Shown here piece after piece: positions 23,750-36,439 of a stretch of DNA of 64,000 nucleotides (the first letter of the stretch is position 1; each line of letters begins with the position of its first letter). This DNA is from Ischnura elegans (Eukaryota > Arthropoda > Insecta > Odonata > Coenagrionidae). The position numbers and the translations under genes were made by a program. Below the pieces are notes generated by a model. It did not search any database and was not told the DNA's origin. It saw only the letters and a program-made list of their open reading frames with translations. The stretch covers positions 96,179,073-96,243,072 of the forward strand of contig NC_060253.1 of assembly GCF_921293095.1 (NCBI RefSeq), written 5' to 3'.

Positions 23750-24427
23750 TAGGGTTGTTTCCTATTATTTTTTTATTGCCCAAATCGAAAGATTATTACT
23801 CCTGGAGTACGTATTTCACGCTTTTAGATTTTTAAATGACGATATCTATTTTTCGCGATTAAATGAAAAGTGAAAATTTTCAAGCGCGCGAAAACGCGAC
23901 GGCTAAGTATGAATGCTGGGAAAAATCCGTGTGACGTCGTTCTGGTTCCCGCTGCCTCATGTGAGGTGACCTTGGGGCGAGGCTTTGAGCACTGATACGA
24001 TGCAGGATGCTAGTAGGTAGCAGAGTACCTTACTAGCTGGTAGCGCTTGGCTCAAATAAGGATTATTAATACGTTAGCAAACGAAGAAAACTTTCCGACC
24101 TTAGCCAGTTTTAATAGGTGACTATTAAGGCATTTTTCCCTGAGCTCTGTGCCTCATGCATGCATTGGTAATCTCAGACGATGTGAAACTCCTATCTACT
24201 CGTATAGAAACTAGGTCCCTGTGACGTCACGTGGAGTGGCATCGCATGGGCGCCAATCTGGCCTTTTTCAAATGAGGATTAAATTGACCATTGCCATTCT
24301 TCTAAACCGGTATTTCTAAAACCAAATAATTTGTATATTATGAATATAATATGAATTATATTATGAATGGTGGGTAACGAATCGCAGTCAATGCCTTTCG
24401 TTTTCTTTGATGAAGGAAACTACCCTA
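23750..24427 (+). mobile_element. TAGGGTNGTTTCC-ended element (family T), copy 1
   Basis: It begins TAGGGTTGTTTCC and ends GGAAACTACCCTA, matched inverted termini. Copies lie at 54835-55490 and, inverted, at 59408-59937. Shared blocks include TTTCACGCTTTTAGATTTT, TATTTTTCGCGATTAAATG and GCGCGCGAAAACGCGACGG. The terminal TA may be a target duplication. No transposase frame was found, so it is non-autonomous. I do not recognise the superfamily. Confidence 0.75.
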
Positions 24428-25244
24428 TTCGGTATCCCGAATAGCTCATGGCGTTACGTATTCGATTCGGCTGAAAAGGCAAAAAATAATTCAGTTACTC
24501 GGAGGGTAATTCCATTGAAAATGAAGAGTGTTACGAACAGATGCGAGATGTTGATGAAAGTTGCATGTGATACGGTCGAGTAAGTCAGAAAGAAATTGGT
24601 GTTCTGCGCGCGAAATCCAAGTTTTGTACGAGCCACGCTGTGATGTTTCGGTCGGTAAAATTACATTGATGTGTGCGATGGTTCCTTTTGCCTTATATAT
24701 GCTCTAAATCGGTGACCTATGTAAATCGCTTTCCGTAAGATTTCAATTATTATTCTCTGAATTAATTTCATTTCTTGCATTCTAGTAATTTAAATATGTG
24801 AGACTCAGCCATGATAACTATCGCTTTATTTGGCTGCCGCTCTTTTGATTTATGCTATTAGTTTTTACTCTAGCACCCCGTGGACTCTAATCAGCTCTCT
24901 ATACAATTCATGTGCTTGTCCTCCTTCATTTTCAGATTTTATGAATATTCTCGATTCCTATTAACAGCCTCTATTTTGTATACTTGACGCTAAGACCTCT
25001 CATAAATATGATGGGATCTGAAGAGAGGTATTCGGGAATCGATAATATGCGATTGATTTTTCAATCACTTTTGGACTCCGATTATCAGTGTCTGTTTGAC
25101 ATAACGATCCATATTTTTTCTCTGTGGAATTTTTTCCCCCAACGATTGCTGTTCATCATTAATTTTTTTGTTTGCGTAAAAATTCTAACGTTATAATAAT
25201 TCTGTTAAAGAATGAATAATGGTAATTTTTATTACTTTTTTCAG
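24428..25244. other. Region upstream of the AGPAT5-like gene
   Basis: It probably holds an intron or the promoter and 5' leader of the gene that follows, since an acceptor-like tract ends at 25244. No clear exon or core promoter is visible. Confidence 0.35.
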
Positions 25245-25270
25245 GTTCGCTAAAAGCGCAAGGCCTCGAT

Positions 25271-28200
25271 ATGAAGGACTGGAAACGAAGTATCTTGGAA
25301 TTTGTGTGAGTTAAAATTTTATTTTATCCTTGCCACATGTCAATGTTTTATGGAAAAATATCCTTAGCGCGTAATTTATTTTTTAAATGATTATTTAAAT
25401 TAAATTGTGATGTCATAAAAATAAATTATTACTAAATCATTAATAAATATTGTTCAATAAATTTAAATCATAGTCCAAACAATTATTTTCGTATTTAACC
25501 CCCGGATTTAGGAGCTGTAAATATTTTGCATATAAAACAGTTCAATGGGGCAAATCTTTCTCACTGAGAAAGCCGTGGAGCGCCGATGTTACTTCAAGAC
25601 TGACCCTTTAATTTCCTTAAATAGGCAGGTTGACTTCATCCATGAGAAGATAGAGAGGTAATCGATTTTTGTGAAGGGTATTTGAATTATAGGATGTATT
25701 TCTTTTAAGTGGGATGGGAAATCGCTATATTTAGCTTGCCGGCGAAAACCCATAAGCAGTGATACTTTTAAAACGAGTGGAAGCAAATGTTCTCTTAACG
25801 TGGCCTTGCGCCGTATCAATCGCGCATTACGTTATGAGTTCTCACTTCGTGATTATGTGAGCAAAGTTTTAGCTTTTAGCGAGTTATGAATTTAGCTGCG
25901 CGACATTCGTTCTGCTAGGCCACCCTGTGGGCTGTGGGCCTGTGGTGCGGAATCGATACCAAAACACTCTGCAGCTGAATAGCATATTGCGTAGGCAAGT
26001 ATAGGCCAGCAGGTAATGTACCGGTGTGATTTGTTCGTGTGATTTAATTATTTTAACTTAAGTTAATGTGTTCCTTAATGAAATATGGTATTCTATGTAA
26101 TTTTCCATTATGTATTCATTCTAAGCGGAACACAAGGTTTTCAATCGGCAGTGTATTCCATTTATGATTTTTGTCATTTCGTGCGACATACATTGTAGGT
26201 CTAAACATTTGAGAGAGTTCTTTTAGAGATCTTATGCAGTGAGCTCCCTCCTTTAGCGATTTATTTAGCGTAATATGCATGTACTATAATATAATCATGT
26301 TTTTTGCCGTTTATTTGATATATTTCAATAGATACCTCGATCATCTCAATTCCTTGCGCATCCACCTTTGGAGAAAACATTATCTGTCTTATTTTGTTCA
26401 GTTTCCCTGCAAACGACTACATGAACATATGAAATTTGTCCACGTTTTCTTCTCTTTTATTATAGTTAATATTTATTCCTATCTGATGGTGCCTGATTTA
26501 ATACAGTAATGATTCTCATTTAAGGGTTTTTGTAAAAGTTCCGCAGTCGTTTGTGTCAAGCGAAAGCGTCGCACAGGGTGATTGCAATTTTTTGTCCTAT
26601 ATTTATGTACTTATATTGATAATGCACTGTGTGGGGTGAAAATATTTTAATTTTAATTCATAATAGTCTCTCCCTTTGTAATTACTCTTTACAGGAGAAA
26701 GGGTTTCATGAAAAGTTGTTTTCTTTTCAGGATGCGGGTTATAGGTGTGCTTCGATATGTAGTTTCCACTGTGGTTATGCTTGGTGCTGCTCCTGAGCTC
26801 TTCTTTTTATGGTCCATCTGGAAAGGAGTTTCCCTTGTACTTCCACCTTGGGCGTATCAGAATGGGGATGACATCTGTTACTCAATTTATCAACGACTTG
26901 TACTCTTCTTTTTTCACCACTGCACGGGATTGCAGGTAATTGTTTCGAGCAAGAAATTTATACCATAGTGCCCGTTCTCGTTTTTATTTCTATCTGCATG
27001 GCTTCGTATGATAATAGGAAATACAGTTGCGATTTGCATCATTGAATGATCAATTTGTAGTACTATTGAACTTATTGTCATACTGGTTGGCGTATCGCCC
27101 TGTCTTTGAAAACAATGTATATCCCAAAATACCATTAATCAGTGGTTTTATGACGGCTGTGATTCAGTGAAAGAAGGAAATACCTGTTTTGGTACAGTGG
27201 AAAACTTATTATGTGAACCAGGCCACCCCTAGACATTTGCGACTTGTGTTTATTATTCCTGTTTCAGCAGTTTTACAGTAAAAGTTTTATAATTTAATTG
27301 TATTAAATGAATCTCTTCTAGTTAGGGAATAAAACATCTGGTAATAATATCTGATATATGCATCAAGGTTATATTTTCTTCCACTTTCCAGTAGATTTGC
27401 TTCATGTTACAATTATGTTATCCCATGTATTTATGTTTGAAATGACTCTTTTTTTGTCCGGAAATGTGACAGTTGTACGTCATGAGTTATCAGCAGAAAT
27501 GATGAAGCCTGGTTGAAGTGGCCCTGTAATGAAGGAATCCAGGTGAAGGTGTTTGCCTTCTTCATGACTTCCAGTTGCTGATACTTCTTTGAATCAGAGT
27601 AAACTTGCTGTATCTATGAAAACATAGGCTGTGGCAAAGTAATCCATCTCTAAAAGTTAAAAAAAGAAACTTTTGTGTGAAAAAGGGACTCATTTTTAAA
27701 GAAACTAAATATCCATTATTTAGGAAATACGTTGAGATATCATCATGAGAATGACTGAAATGTGGTGTAGAAGTTACGTCCATAGAGAAATTTATCCAAT
27801 TTTTGAAAATGCGAGAACCCTGATAACTCGAATCTCGATATCTGGAGACTCCGGGGAAAATCGACTATAGCCTGACACATTTTTTCCTCACACCTGTAAC
27901 AAATTTTTGAGGGGGCTCGGGCCCCCTTCAACCCCATGGAGTCGGTGCCACTGATTATTTTGCCATGTATTTGAACCCTCACAATCCCACAGTCTATCAA
28001 AGACAAAGGAGGAAAAATAGTAAAAAATGAAATCTGAAAAGTATGTTTTAACTTACCTCATTGGTACTAATATAATATAATTACTAATAAAGCTTTCCAT
28101 GTATAACTTTCATGTCCCTGGAACATGGCCAAACTTCCAAGTAATATTCCTTTGAGATAGAAATGCTGGGGCAGTTTGGCATTGTCAGTAGATAGTCAAA

Positions 28201-31200
28201 AAACACTTTTAAAGTTTTTGGACTTTAACTTAGTTTCCAGCCTAGGGTCCTTGTCTGACTGCCTTGGCATAAAATGTCTGGGGTTACATTGATAGGATGA
28301 TCTTTTTCAAGTTATTATAATGGGTTTGGTAATAAAATCACTTAAGGTTGTTGATGAACATGAATAAACTTTAGTTAGTTGAGTAATTTTTTGTAATGCC
28401 CATTACTATTGACTTCTACTGAATCTCTATATATGCAGCAAAGATGATTAAGTCAAAGCCCCTCTCACATATGTAAGTGATCTGTTAACGCTGTGATGGA
28501 GTAGTGTATGTATCCAAAGGTAATATGGCTAGATCAGAATGTTTCTGTATTAGATCTTATAGCTGGAAATCCATGATTTAAATGTGTCCTTTAACATTGG
28601 GATTCATTTTTAAGCTGTATTTTATGTGGGCTTTCATCTGTAATAGTATCATTAAAACTATTAACTGTATTATATAATGTTTGTGGTTATGTTTTAGGTC
28701 TACTTCTATGGAGACACAGAGGAAGTGTTCAAGAAAAAGGAAACCGTCCTTTATGTTGCCAATCACCAGTCCACTGGTTCGTATATATAAATTCAATTAT
28801 AGTATAGAAGAGTCGTTTGCATCACTGTATTTGCATGGTGTACAGTTATCATTATAAGACTTAGGTAGGGGATTGTGGGATTGTTTTATAGTTCTGCTGC
28901 TCTTCCTTTTTTTTTCGCTAAGAAAGGGATCAGATTGGCGATCTGCTGGGATTGCCGAGCAATGCTCAGAAAGTCAACTTGTCCCTTAGCTGGGGGTCTG
29001 TTTGATGAGGTGACTCCAGGTCCCTCACTTATAAGTAAATTTTATTCATAGAAACTCCGTGATAATGTGACATAAAATTCAAGGAATTTTGTGTCTTGGG
29101 AAGAGTCGGAATATCTGCCTCTGATAATGATGTTTCTTAAAACAGGGTAGGGAATCAAAAGTTTTTTGTCTTTTCTAATTTACTCCATAGATTGATATGA
29201 CCACTACTATACTAGTGCAATAAGTGTACCTAAACTCCACTACCATGAGCTTAGGTACAATTGCAATGGGAATTCAGGAACCTGGATAGTATAGTGGTCT
29301 GCGCAGTGGCCCGGAAAGCTAAAGGTCCGTGGTTTGATTCCTGATCCGGGGGTATTTTTTCTCTTAGCAATTCATGTATATTTCACCATCGTTCATGCAA
29401 CAGGCTTTAAAATATTGCACGTTATGAGAGTTATTTGTTTATGAATATCTCTACTTGGTTGAAAACATGAAACTCTCTCATCAATGCGACACTGTTCAAT
29501 TGATTGCAACTTCCAGGATGATGGGCTACTTGCTATTGTAAAATTATGTATAAAAAAATTCTTGTAAATGAAAACTAAACCTTTCATGTTGAGTATTGGG
29601 TAAGAAGCATGCACATGATTAATATAGATAAAGAGGAAAATTAGAACACCTAGATTTTACTCAATGGAGATCTGGGAATTTTGAACTTATGGTTTATATT
29701 TTATCATTTGATATTGGCCCTCAAGTACTTAATTGAAGATTCTATCATTTTTTCTCCTTCTTTTCTTGAAGTTGATTGGATCCTTACCAACATGGTAGCT
29801 GTAGAGCAGGGATCTCTTGGTCATCTTAGATTTGTGATGAAGCATGAGCTACAGATGCTGCCATTGTATGGCTACTACTTCTATCAGCATGGATGTATTT
29901 ATGTGAAGCGTAGCCATTTCCAGCCCAATAAAATGGTCAAAAGCATTGAGTACCTAAAGGATAAACGCATACCTGTGAGTACACATATATTTTATATAAA
30001 ATATGTTAAATTTTAATGTCTATATCATTGATTTTTTTATTCCTCTCAAAATAATTTTTTTTTAAGTTTGCCTTTAGCTTAATTGTATCTATTGTGATTC
30101 AATTGTATCTTTGGATTTTTCATAGATTATTTACATGCATAAGGTATTTTCATTAAATTCATTGCAGAGGGTGGAATGTGGTTTTAAGTCTCCATGACAA
30201 TATCCAGATCATTTTTGGGATGGTTTATTTTTATTTTAACTTTTGATCAGCCTTGTGTTTGCATTGTTTAAATTAATACCTGAACCCCGGGCCGTTGGTT
30301 CTTACCATCGCAATATGAACTTGCACACCCCGTAAGTGACAAGTGCTGCTCTTACGTTGAAGTGATATTCCCAGTAGCACAAATACAATAATGGAGATGG
30401 CATGATCTTCAAATCCCCTCTAGTGGCAGTCATCCGCTTTCTTCTTTATTGGGATTTCCTTTGATGAAGTACTTTCCACCATCATGTTAAGAATTTTTTA
30501 ATCTTATTATTCCTTTACACCAAGAAGTTTTAATCAAATAGTCTGAATTTACAACTTTTTAAGAATTCCAAAGAGAACTGAGAATCGCCTCACACAAAAA
30601 ATAAAAAAAATGCCGAAGAAAAAAAATCCATTAATGTCCATTTAATGTGATTCAATGAAATATATTGTTTAATTTGGTCTATAAGTGAACAGTTTTAATC
30701 ATTTCCCTTTGTACAGACTTGGGTGGTGATATTTCCGGAAGGGACACGCTTTGATCCAGGTGATAAGGAGCGAGCCACTAAGTCTAGGGATGTGGCCATA
30801 AAAGCAGGACTTACTCCTTTGGAGCACCACCTAACTCCAAGAGCCAAAGGTGCTTGGCTGGTTACTCGACATCTTCACCAGCGCTTAGATGCTGTCTATG
30901 ATGTTACCGTTGCATATGCAGGCACATGCAACTCAATTGGATCTAGGACCCGAGCACCACATCTAGTCGGTAAATATTTTGGGCGTGATTAGTTTTCCAG
31001 TTTCATGATTTTAGATTCCATAGTGCAGCACGTATATGTCTGTACCCACTGACTGAGATGTGTGGAAGCCATGTGAGTTAACGAGTTGGTTTTGTAGATG
31101 TAGTGCTTGACCTACAAAATCCAAAAGTAGGCATCTCTCCAATTCATATACATGAGAGCAATATTTAATTTATTTTTGTAATAGAGAAGATAATAAATTA

Positions 31201-34200
31201 AATTGGTGTATAGAGTACTATGTAATAGTGGGTTGATAAACCATAAATATTTTTATTCACAGGGTAAAACAATTTCTCCACAAGAAAAGCTGTGAGCATA
31301 GGTTTTAAAGGCACTCATGTTTGTCAGGTTTTTACGTGATTTGGCAATTTGTTAAATAAATTTATACCCCTTTCTTTGCGACCAGAGCTAGATGCATTAG
31401 TTCTAACTAGGTATTGATGGAGATATTTAGAATAGCAAGTCTGATACTCATGAAAGTCAGAATTTATAGAGAATACAGCAGTAATTTGTTTAGCAAATAT
31501 TACAAAGCAGATAATAATGTATTGATAAATGCAGAAAAAATCTTGTGTGGAAGAAATCTTCCATTGTCAGACAGCGTAAAGCTTGCGGTGACTAGTTCAA
31601 TAAGATATATTATTTGAGAACTATACTGTAACATAAGTCTTGTGTGAAAGAAATCTTTTCCCATCTGACTGTAATACGTAGCCTACTTCACTAAAAAATT
31701 CTATACATTCAACTGTTCTACACTTTGGTTTTACAGATTTCCTTTTGGGAAAATGCAAAGCTGTACATATTCATGTGCGCCGGATTCCTATGTCCTCTGT
31801 TCCTGTTGAAGAATCTCAATTTCATCAATGGATACATTCATTATTCGTTGAAAAAGATCGGTATGTATGAATTTAGCTTTTTGTTCCATACATACCCTCT
31901 ATGCTCCATGCGTCTGAATTATAAGATTAAATAGTTTGTTCTTGCAGCTGGCTTTGAGTGGAGTTGAACAATGTTATTGACCATACAATTAGACTCATAA
32001 TTTTAGATCTTAGATGGATGAATATGATGCATGACTGCAATTGAAAATATATGCAAGCTACTTCCACTAATGTTATTTCATTAGTGTAAGTTGCCTATAT
32101 ATTTTTTCAAGAGCATTAGTAATTGATTCAGGACTTAAGGGTGTGCACTTAAATTGTTCAAGATTGATAACAGTGCACAACCAAGGATTCGCCTAATGAT
32201 TAATTAGATTACCATATTTCTCAGAATATAGTCCCCCCCTAATTTTGAGGCTTCAGTTTCGGGAAAAGTTAAAAAAATGCATTTGAATATAGTCCCCCCC
32301 TTTACTTTTGCCACAGGCATTTTTGAAAAAAAAAGGGGGGACTATATTCAGACATATACGGTATTAGTGATTTATTACTATCATTTTTCTTTCAACCAAT
32401 ACTATTTTTAAATAAGGTGTAAATAATATTTTTGGCATGCTCATATTTATGCTGAAATCTCTATTCATCAGCCATAAATTGTGCTATTGTAATTATGTAT
32501 AATATTGTATAGCTTTCATTTGGTCCCACCTTTAGTGCACTGGCAACCTTTTCAGTTTGAAGTGGTTAATTTATACAATGGCTGGGTCTATTTCCACCTA
32601 AAAATTCGTGGTGGCTTATATAGTGGAAGGTTGGTATTATGAGTACTCATAATCCCCTGAAAATTACTCACTGTACAGGGTGCTCGTTATATCTAAAGAC
32701 AAAGGATAAAACCACTCAATTCCCATATTCACCTTTAATCTCAGCTTTTATTTCAGAGAGGAGTAAGATGTGTAAATATATTAAACTGCCTATTTACTAT
32801 AATTTTTCAAATGAAATACATATTGGTTGTAATTTCCAAAAACCATGCATCCCTAGCTGCGTGTTGCATGATGCATAGCTACTGTACCTCATCATGGATC
32901 TGGTATCATGTGTGGCTGGTATCAATTGTCAAATTTGCTATGTGATGGCCGTATTCCAGACACCGTGTCGAACAGTCACATCGCACGAAGTAGCATCGGG
33001 GGCAGTTGTAGAGGGGCAGGTGGTCCAATCCCACCATCTGCAACACTTTGTAACAGCATGAAGCTATCTTGAAGGCTAGTAACTTGCGATCCAGCCATTC
33101 CGCATCATGTAGCCACATATGCATGATTCGTGCATACAAACACTTGAAGTCGCAGATATTTTCATGAGTTAGGTTGCTCTTACTTGTTGTCTGTCATTGC
33201 AATTAGTCGGTGTTGCTCAATTTTTCTTTTTACTCTTCAAGACTGAGAAAAACCTAGACAATATGGCAAAGAGAAATCTTCTGAAATCAGTACATAGTTC
33301 ATGATGTGAATGAGTTTGGTAATGTCATAATATGAATTATTATGGGAGTGTGGAGTGGACGGAAGATGGAGAAAAGCCAAATCAATTGACAGTGGAGATT
33401 GGTGGTGCAGGGAAGGTGTGGACTGATGTCAACCTGATTCTTTTCTGATCATTCATTTTCCCACCCGTCTCCCCCATGGATGAGCAGCACAAATCCAAGT
33501 TAACTCCGCCCCTTACCCATACTGTTGCTCTCTGCTGCTATTAATTGGCTACATGCTTCTCTGTCTACCGCCCATTCCTCACCATGCATTTGGATTACAG
33601 AAAAAGAACTTCAAAACACTGCAATCTCATGAAAAATGTGCCAGGAGAGGATGTAAATATTTGTTGATTGAATCACGTGTGCTTGAAGACATATTTTTCA
33701 CTTCTGATATGGCTCTGTTATATCACCATGGATTTATTCAGTATGAATAATTGATTGAAAGATAAGTTTAGCTTCACAAAATTAGAAGGGGAAAATTAAA
33801 TTGATGTCTGAGTGATAAGATAACTAAGTAAGAATTTATGATCTAGATTTGCATACTTTAACTCGGTGGCGGTCACGTCGATTTGCAGGCTTGGAGGCCT
33901 GGACAAGTTTTCAATACTAAGGCTTTACTCTGACTATTCATTAATTAAACGTGGCGCATTTTGCATTTTAACTTGTAGTTGACTAGCAGTAGTTAGCAAT
34001 ACAGCCAGTCAACTACAGACTAGTGAGATTTCTCCTCAGCTCTGGCACAGCATCAATCAGCCCAGAGCGGGCCACTCTGGCCTTAGTTTTGTGAATCTTT
34101 CGTTTTGACTCCTTACTTACAAGTCGATTCATTCCCTTGAATTGTGCCTAGTAATTTAATCAGAATTGTTATACATATAGTGTATGTGATGCTTAAACGT

Positions 34201-36439
34201 GTAGTGGATGGTGATATACACTTCGCAGAACTATTTTCAGAGTTACATTTCCTCCTTCACCAGTGAAATGAATGACTCCTGTTTACTTTTCATATACCAT
34301 CAAATTAACTAGTGATGTATTGCTTTGAAGACATATGCCTCTTAATACTGAGCTCATGCCATGGAAGGTACTTTTTAATCTCACTATATCCATATTTATT
34401 TATATATATGTATGTGTAAATTGTAAGCTTTGTGGCAGTTCAACGACATTTATTCATTATAATGCTATTATCACTATGTGCTGTATTCGCTAACACTAGC
34501 TTCCACTATATCTTGTGCACTGGTCCTTGTCGAAGTGGTAAAAAGCTTTTATAGAGATCTGATTTAGGGGAAAGGCTTAATCATCTCTTCAAAAGTTTGT
34601 TGTGTAAAAAAAATTGGGATTTTGTCATTATGTAATAGAGAGAGAAAGACTACTTGCATTTTTGCAGTAAATAGTTATCCAACAGCTTGCTATTGGAAAA
34701 ACACTATTAGCTCTTACATTTTGATTTTAATAATATATATATTTTTAAAATAATATGTACTCATAAATCAACTGTAAAAATATGTCTGTGGGCTTGATGA
34801 TCTCTCGCAGTGGTTTCCTGGGTAAAAAAATCCCGCTCACAGTCATCCCCAATTCAAAATAACAAAGGATAGCATAGCATTATTGCAGAAAGAGAATGAT
34901 TGCTGCATTAAGATATCATATTCTGATAGCTAAAATTGATGCACTCACACCAAATATGTATTTCTTACTCTCGTAGAATTTATTTCAGTTAAGTATCAGC
35001 TATTGCTGAAGGATAATGTAACATAATACTTTGGGACACCCTGGTGAAATTTGATTTTGCAACCTCTGTATTTGAAAACTGTATCTACATCTTCAATTTT
35101 GAGATTGCTGAATTAGTAATACGACAAACTTATCAGAAAGAGCCGAAAGATAACTCATTCCTCAAGTTTCCAGCAGTTACTGAACCATCATTAAGAAAGA
35201 TTCTAATCTAGTGCAAGGCTAATTTATGATGAAAGAATACATTCTTTTATGGTGGACCATGCTTTTATAATTTGAACGTAACTGATCTTTCAGTAGGAAT
35301 TGAGCAATATTATGAGTTTTCAGTTTATGAGAAGTGATTAAAATGGAAGGATATTTTAAGTACCTATATAATATGTAGAAGTGGTATTAGACTGCAATTT
35401 ACTTTTATATCTTTTAAAAGTCTTATGGAATATCGTTTTCTTATAGTACGTTTTGTGATAGAAAGAATGTATGCATAAAAAGAATTTTGTGCATTGTTCA
35501 TTTTTTTTGTTCTTTTCGTTACAAAACACATTAAAAATAAAATTGAGTGAACAAAGGATGGAATATATTAAGATTTTTTTTGTTAAGAATTATAAGATTA
35601 ATCATCAGAAGTTTTCCAGGTATCCAAGAATTTCAGAGGAAACTATTGCAAATTATTTGAAGGAATAATTTTTACCTATCTATGTAATTGACTAATTAAT
35701 TTCCTTCTTTGAAGTATCAAAGGAGATCCAATTCATAGTAATTGTTATGATCTATCTTATGTAAACTTTTTTACTCTTCCAAAAAAAGGTAGAGCTTCAA
35801 TTATCTATCCCAATGGAGGGTTAAGCCCAAATGGATAATCAAGAGAACCATTCATTATCTTTGCTATATTTGCAATTTTTCCTTATGTTTCTGTGGCTGC
35901 TTTCTCCGAATCCTTCGTGCTCATTAATTGAAAAATGAGTTGTTTTGAAGTTTGGTAAGAAAAGGGGAATAGAGGAGAGTTTGAACGGGAATATTGGGGA
36001 ATATATTTGGGGGTACTTGCAAGGGAAGTGATAAACAGATAATTCAAGGAATCAGATTGAAGGATGGATAATAGAGGCTCTACCGTTTACTTTTTGCTTT
36101 ATAAAATTGCTTACTGTAGACTTTTTTTTTCTCTTGTGTGGATTTTTTTCTTTTTCTCTTTATTGCAGATTGCTGAAAAGCTTTTATTCTAGTGACTCTG
36201 CCACCAATGCCAAAGTGGGCCCTTCAAATGCACTCCTTTGGGGCTGTGGCGAAAATGGCAACGGCCCCGTGTTCAAGCAGAATTTGGGCCTGCGCTCCAC
36301 CCTGCCCAGCCTCCTCCTATTCTCCCTCTTCTCGATTCCATTGTTTTTCACACGCTTTGGCCGCTCTGTTTACTTCAACACTCTAGTCGGGGGCACCTTG
36401 GGTGGATACGCTTGGCTGGCAATTGCGTCCGTGTGCTGA
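25271..36439 (+). CDS. AGPAT5: 1-acylglycerol-3-phosphate O-acyltransferase, AGPAT5-like
   Basis: Seven coding exons join in frame: 25271-25305, 26731-26935, 28698-28776, 29772-29974, 30717-30969, 31737-31860 and 36169-36439, giving 389 residues (human AGPAT5 has 364). The family transfers an acyl group to lysophosphatidic acid to make phosphatidic acid in ER or mitochondrial membranes. Visible motifs are HQSTVD (103-108, catalytic His and Asp), YGYYFYQHGCIYVKR (139-153), FPEGTR (180-185, substrate binding) and LTPR (213-216). A hydrophobic segment at about 14-42 and two near the C-terminus (343-363, 367-388) match the family layout. Similarity to human AGPAT5, for example YDVTV and the C-terminal STLPSLL/VYFNT region, favours this subfamily over AGPAT3/4. 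The first exon codes only 12 residues. Its in-frame ATG and the following acceptor decide the start, although Met13 is an alternative. The acceptor at 25244 implies an upstream leader exon. The exon 3 donor is GTTCGT, weaker than the others. Confidence 0.93.
29281..29350 (+). pseudogene. tRNA-like sequence in AGPAT5 intron 3
   Basis: The ends CCTGGAT and ATCCGGG pair over all seven acceptor-stem positions (one G-T), and AGTATAGTGGTC resembles an A box. However, the T arm (GTGGTTTGATTCC) pairs poorly and the anticodon loop CCGGAAA has C where T33 is expected. A decayed tRNA or a tRNA-derived SINE head is more likely than a working tRNA gene. Confidence 0.5.
32210..32363 (+). mobile_element. 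Short inverted-repeat MITE with GAATATAGTCCCCCC ends
   Basis: The left end TACCATATTTCTCAGAATA and the inverted right end TACCGTATATGTCTGAATA are near matches, and both continue into ATAGTCCCCCCC. A third copy of that word is internal (near 32287). The element is about 154 bases, non-coding, and lies in the last intron of the AGPAT5-like gene. The superfamily is unknown to me. Confidence 0.65.

Noticed and set aside
33967-34025. Short inverted repeat TGTAGTTGACT / AGTCAACTACA
   Set aside because: Eleven-base arms in AT-rich intron sequence, no target duplication and no second copy.
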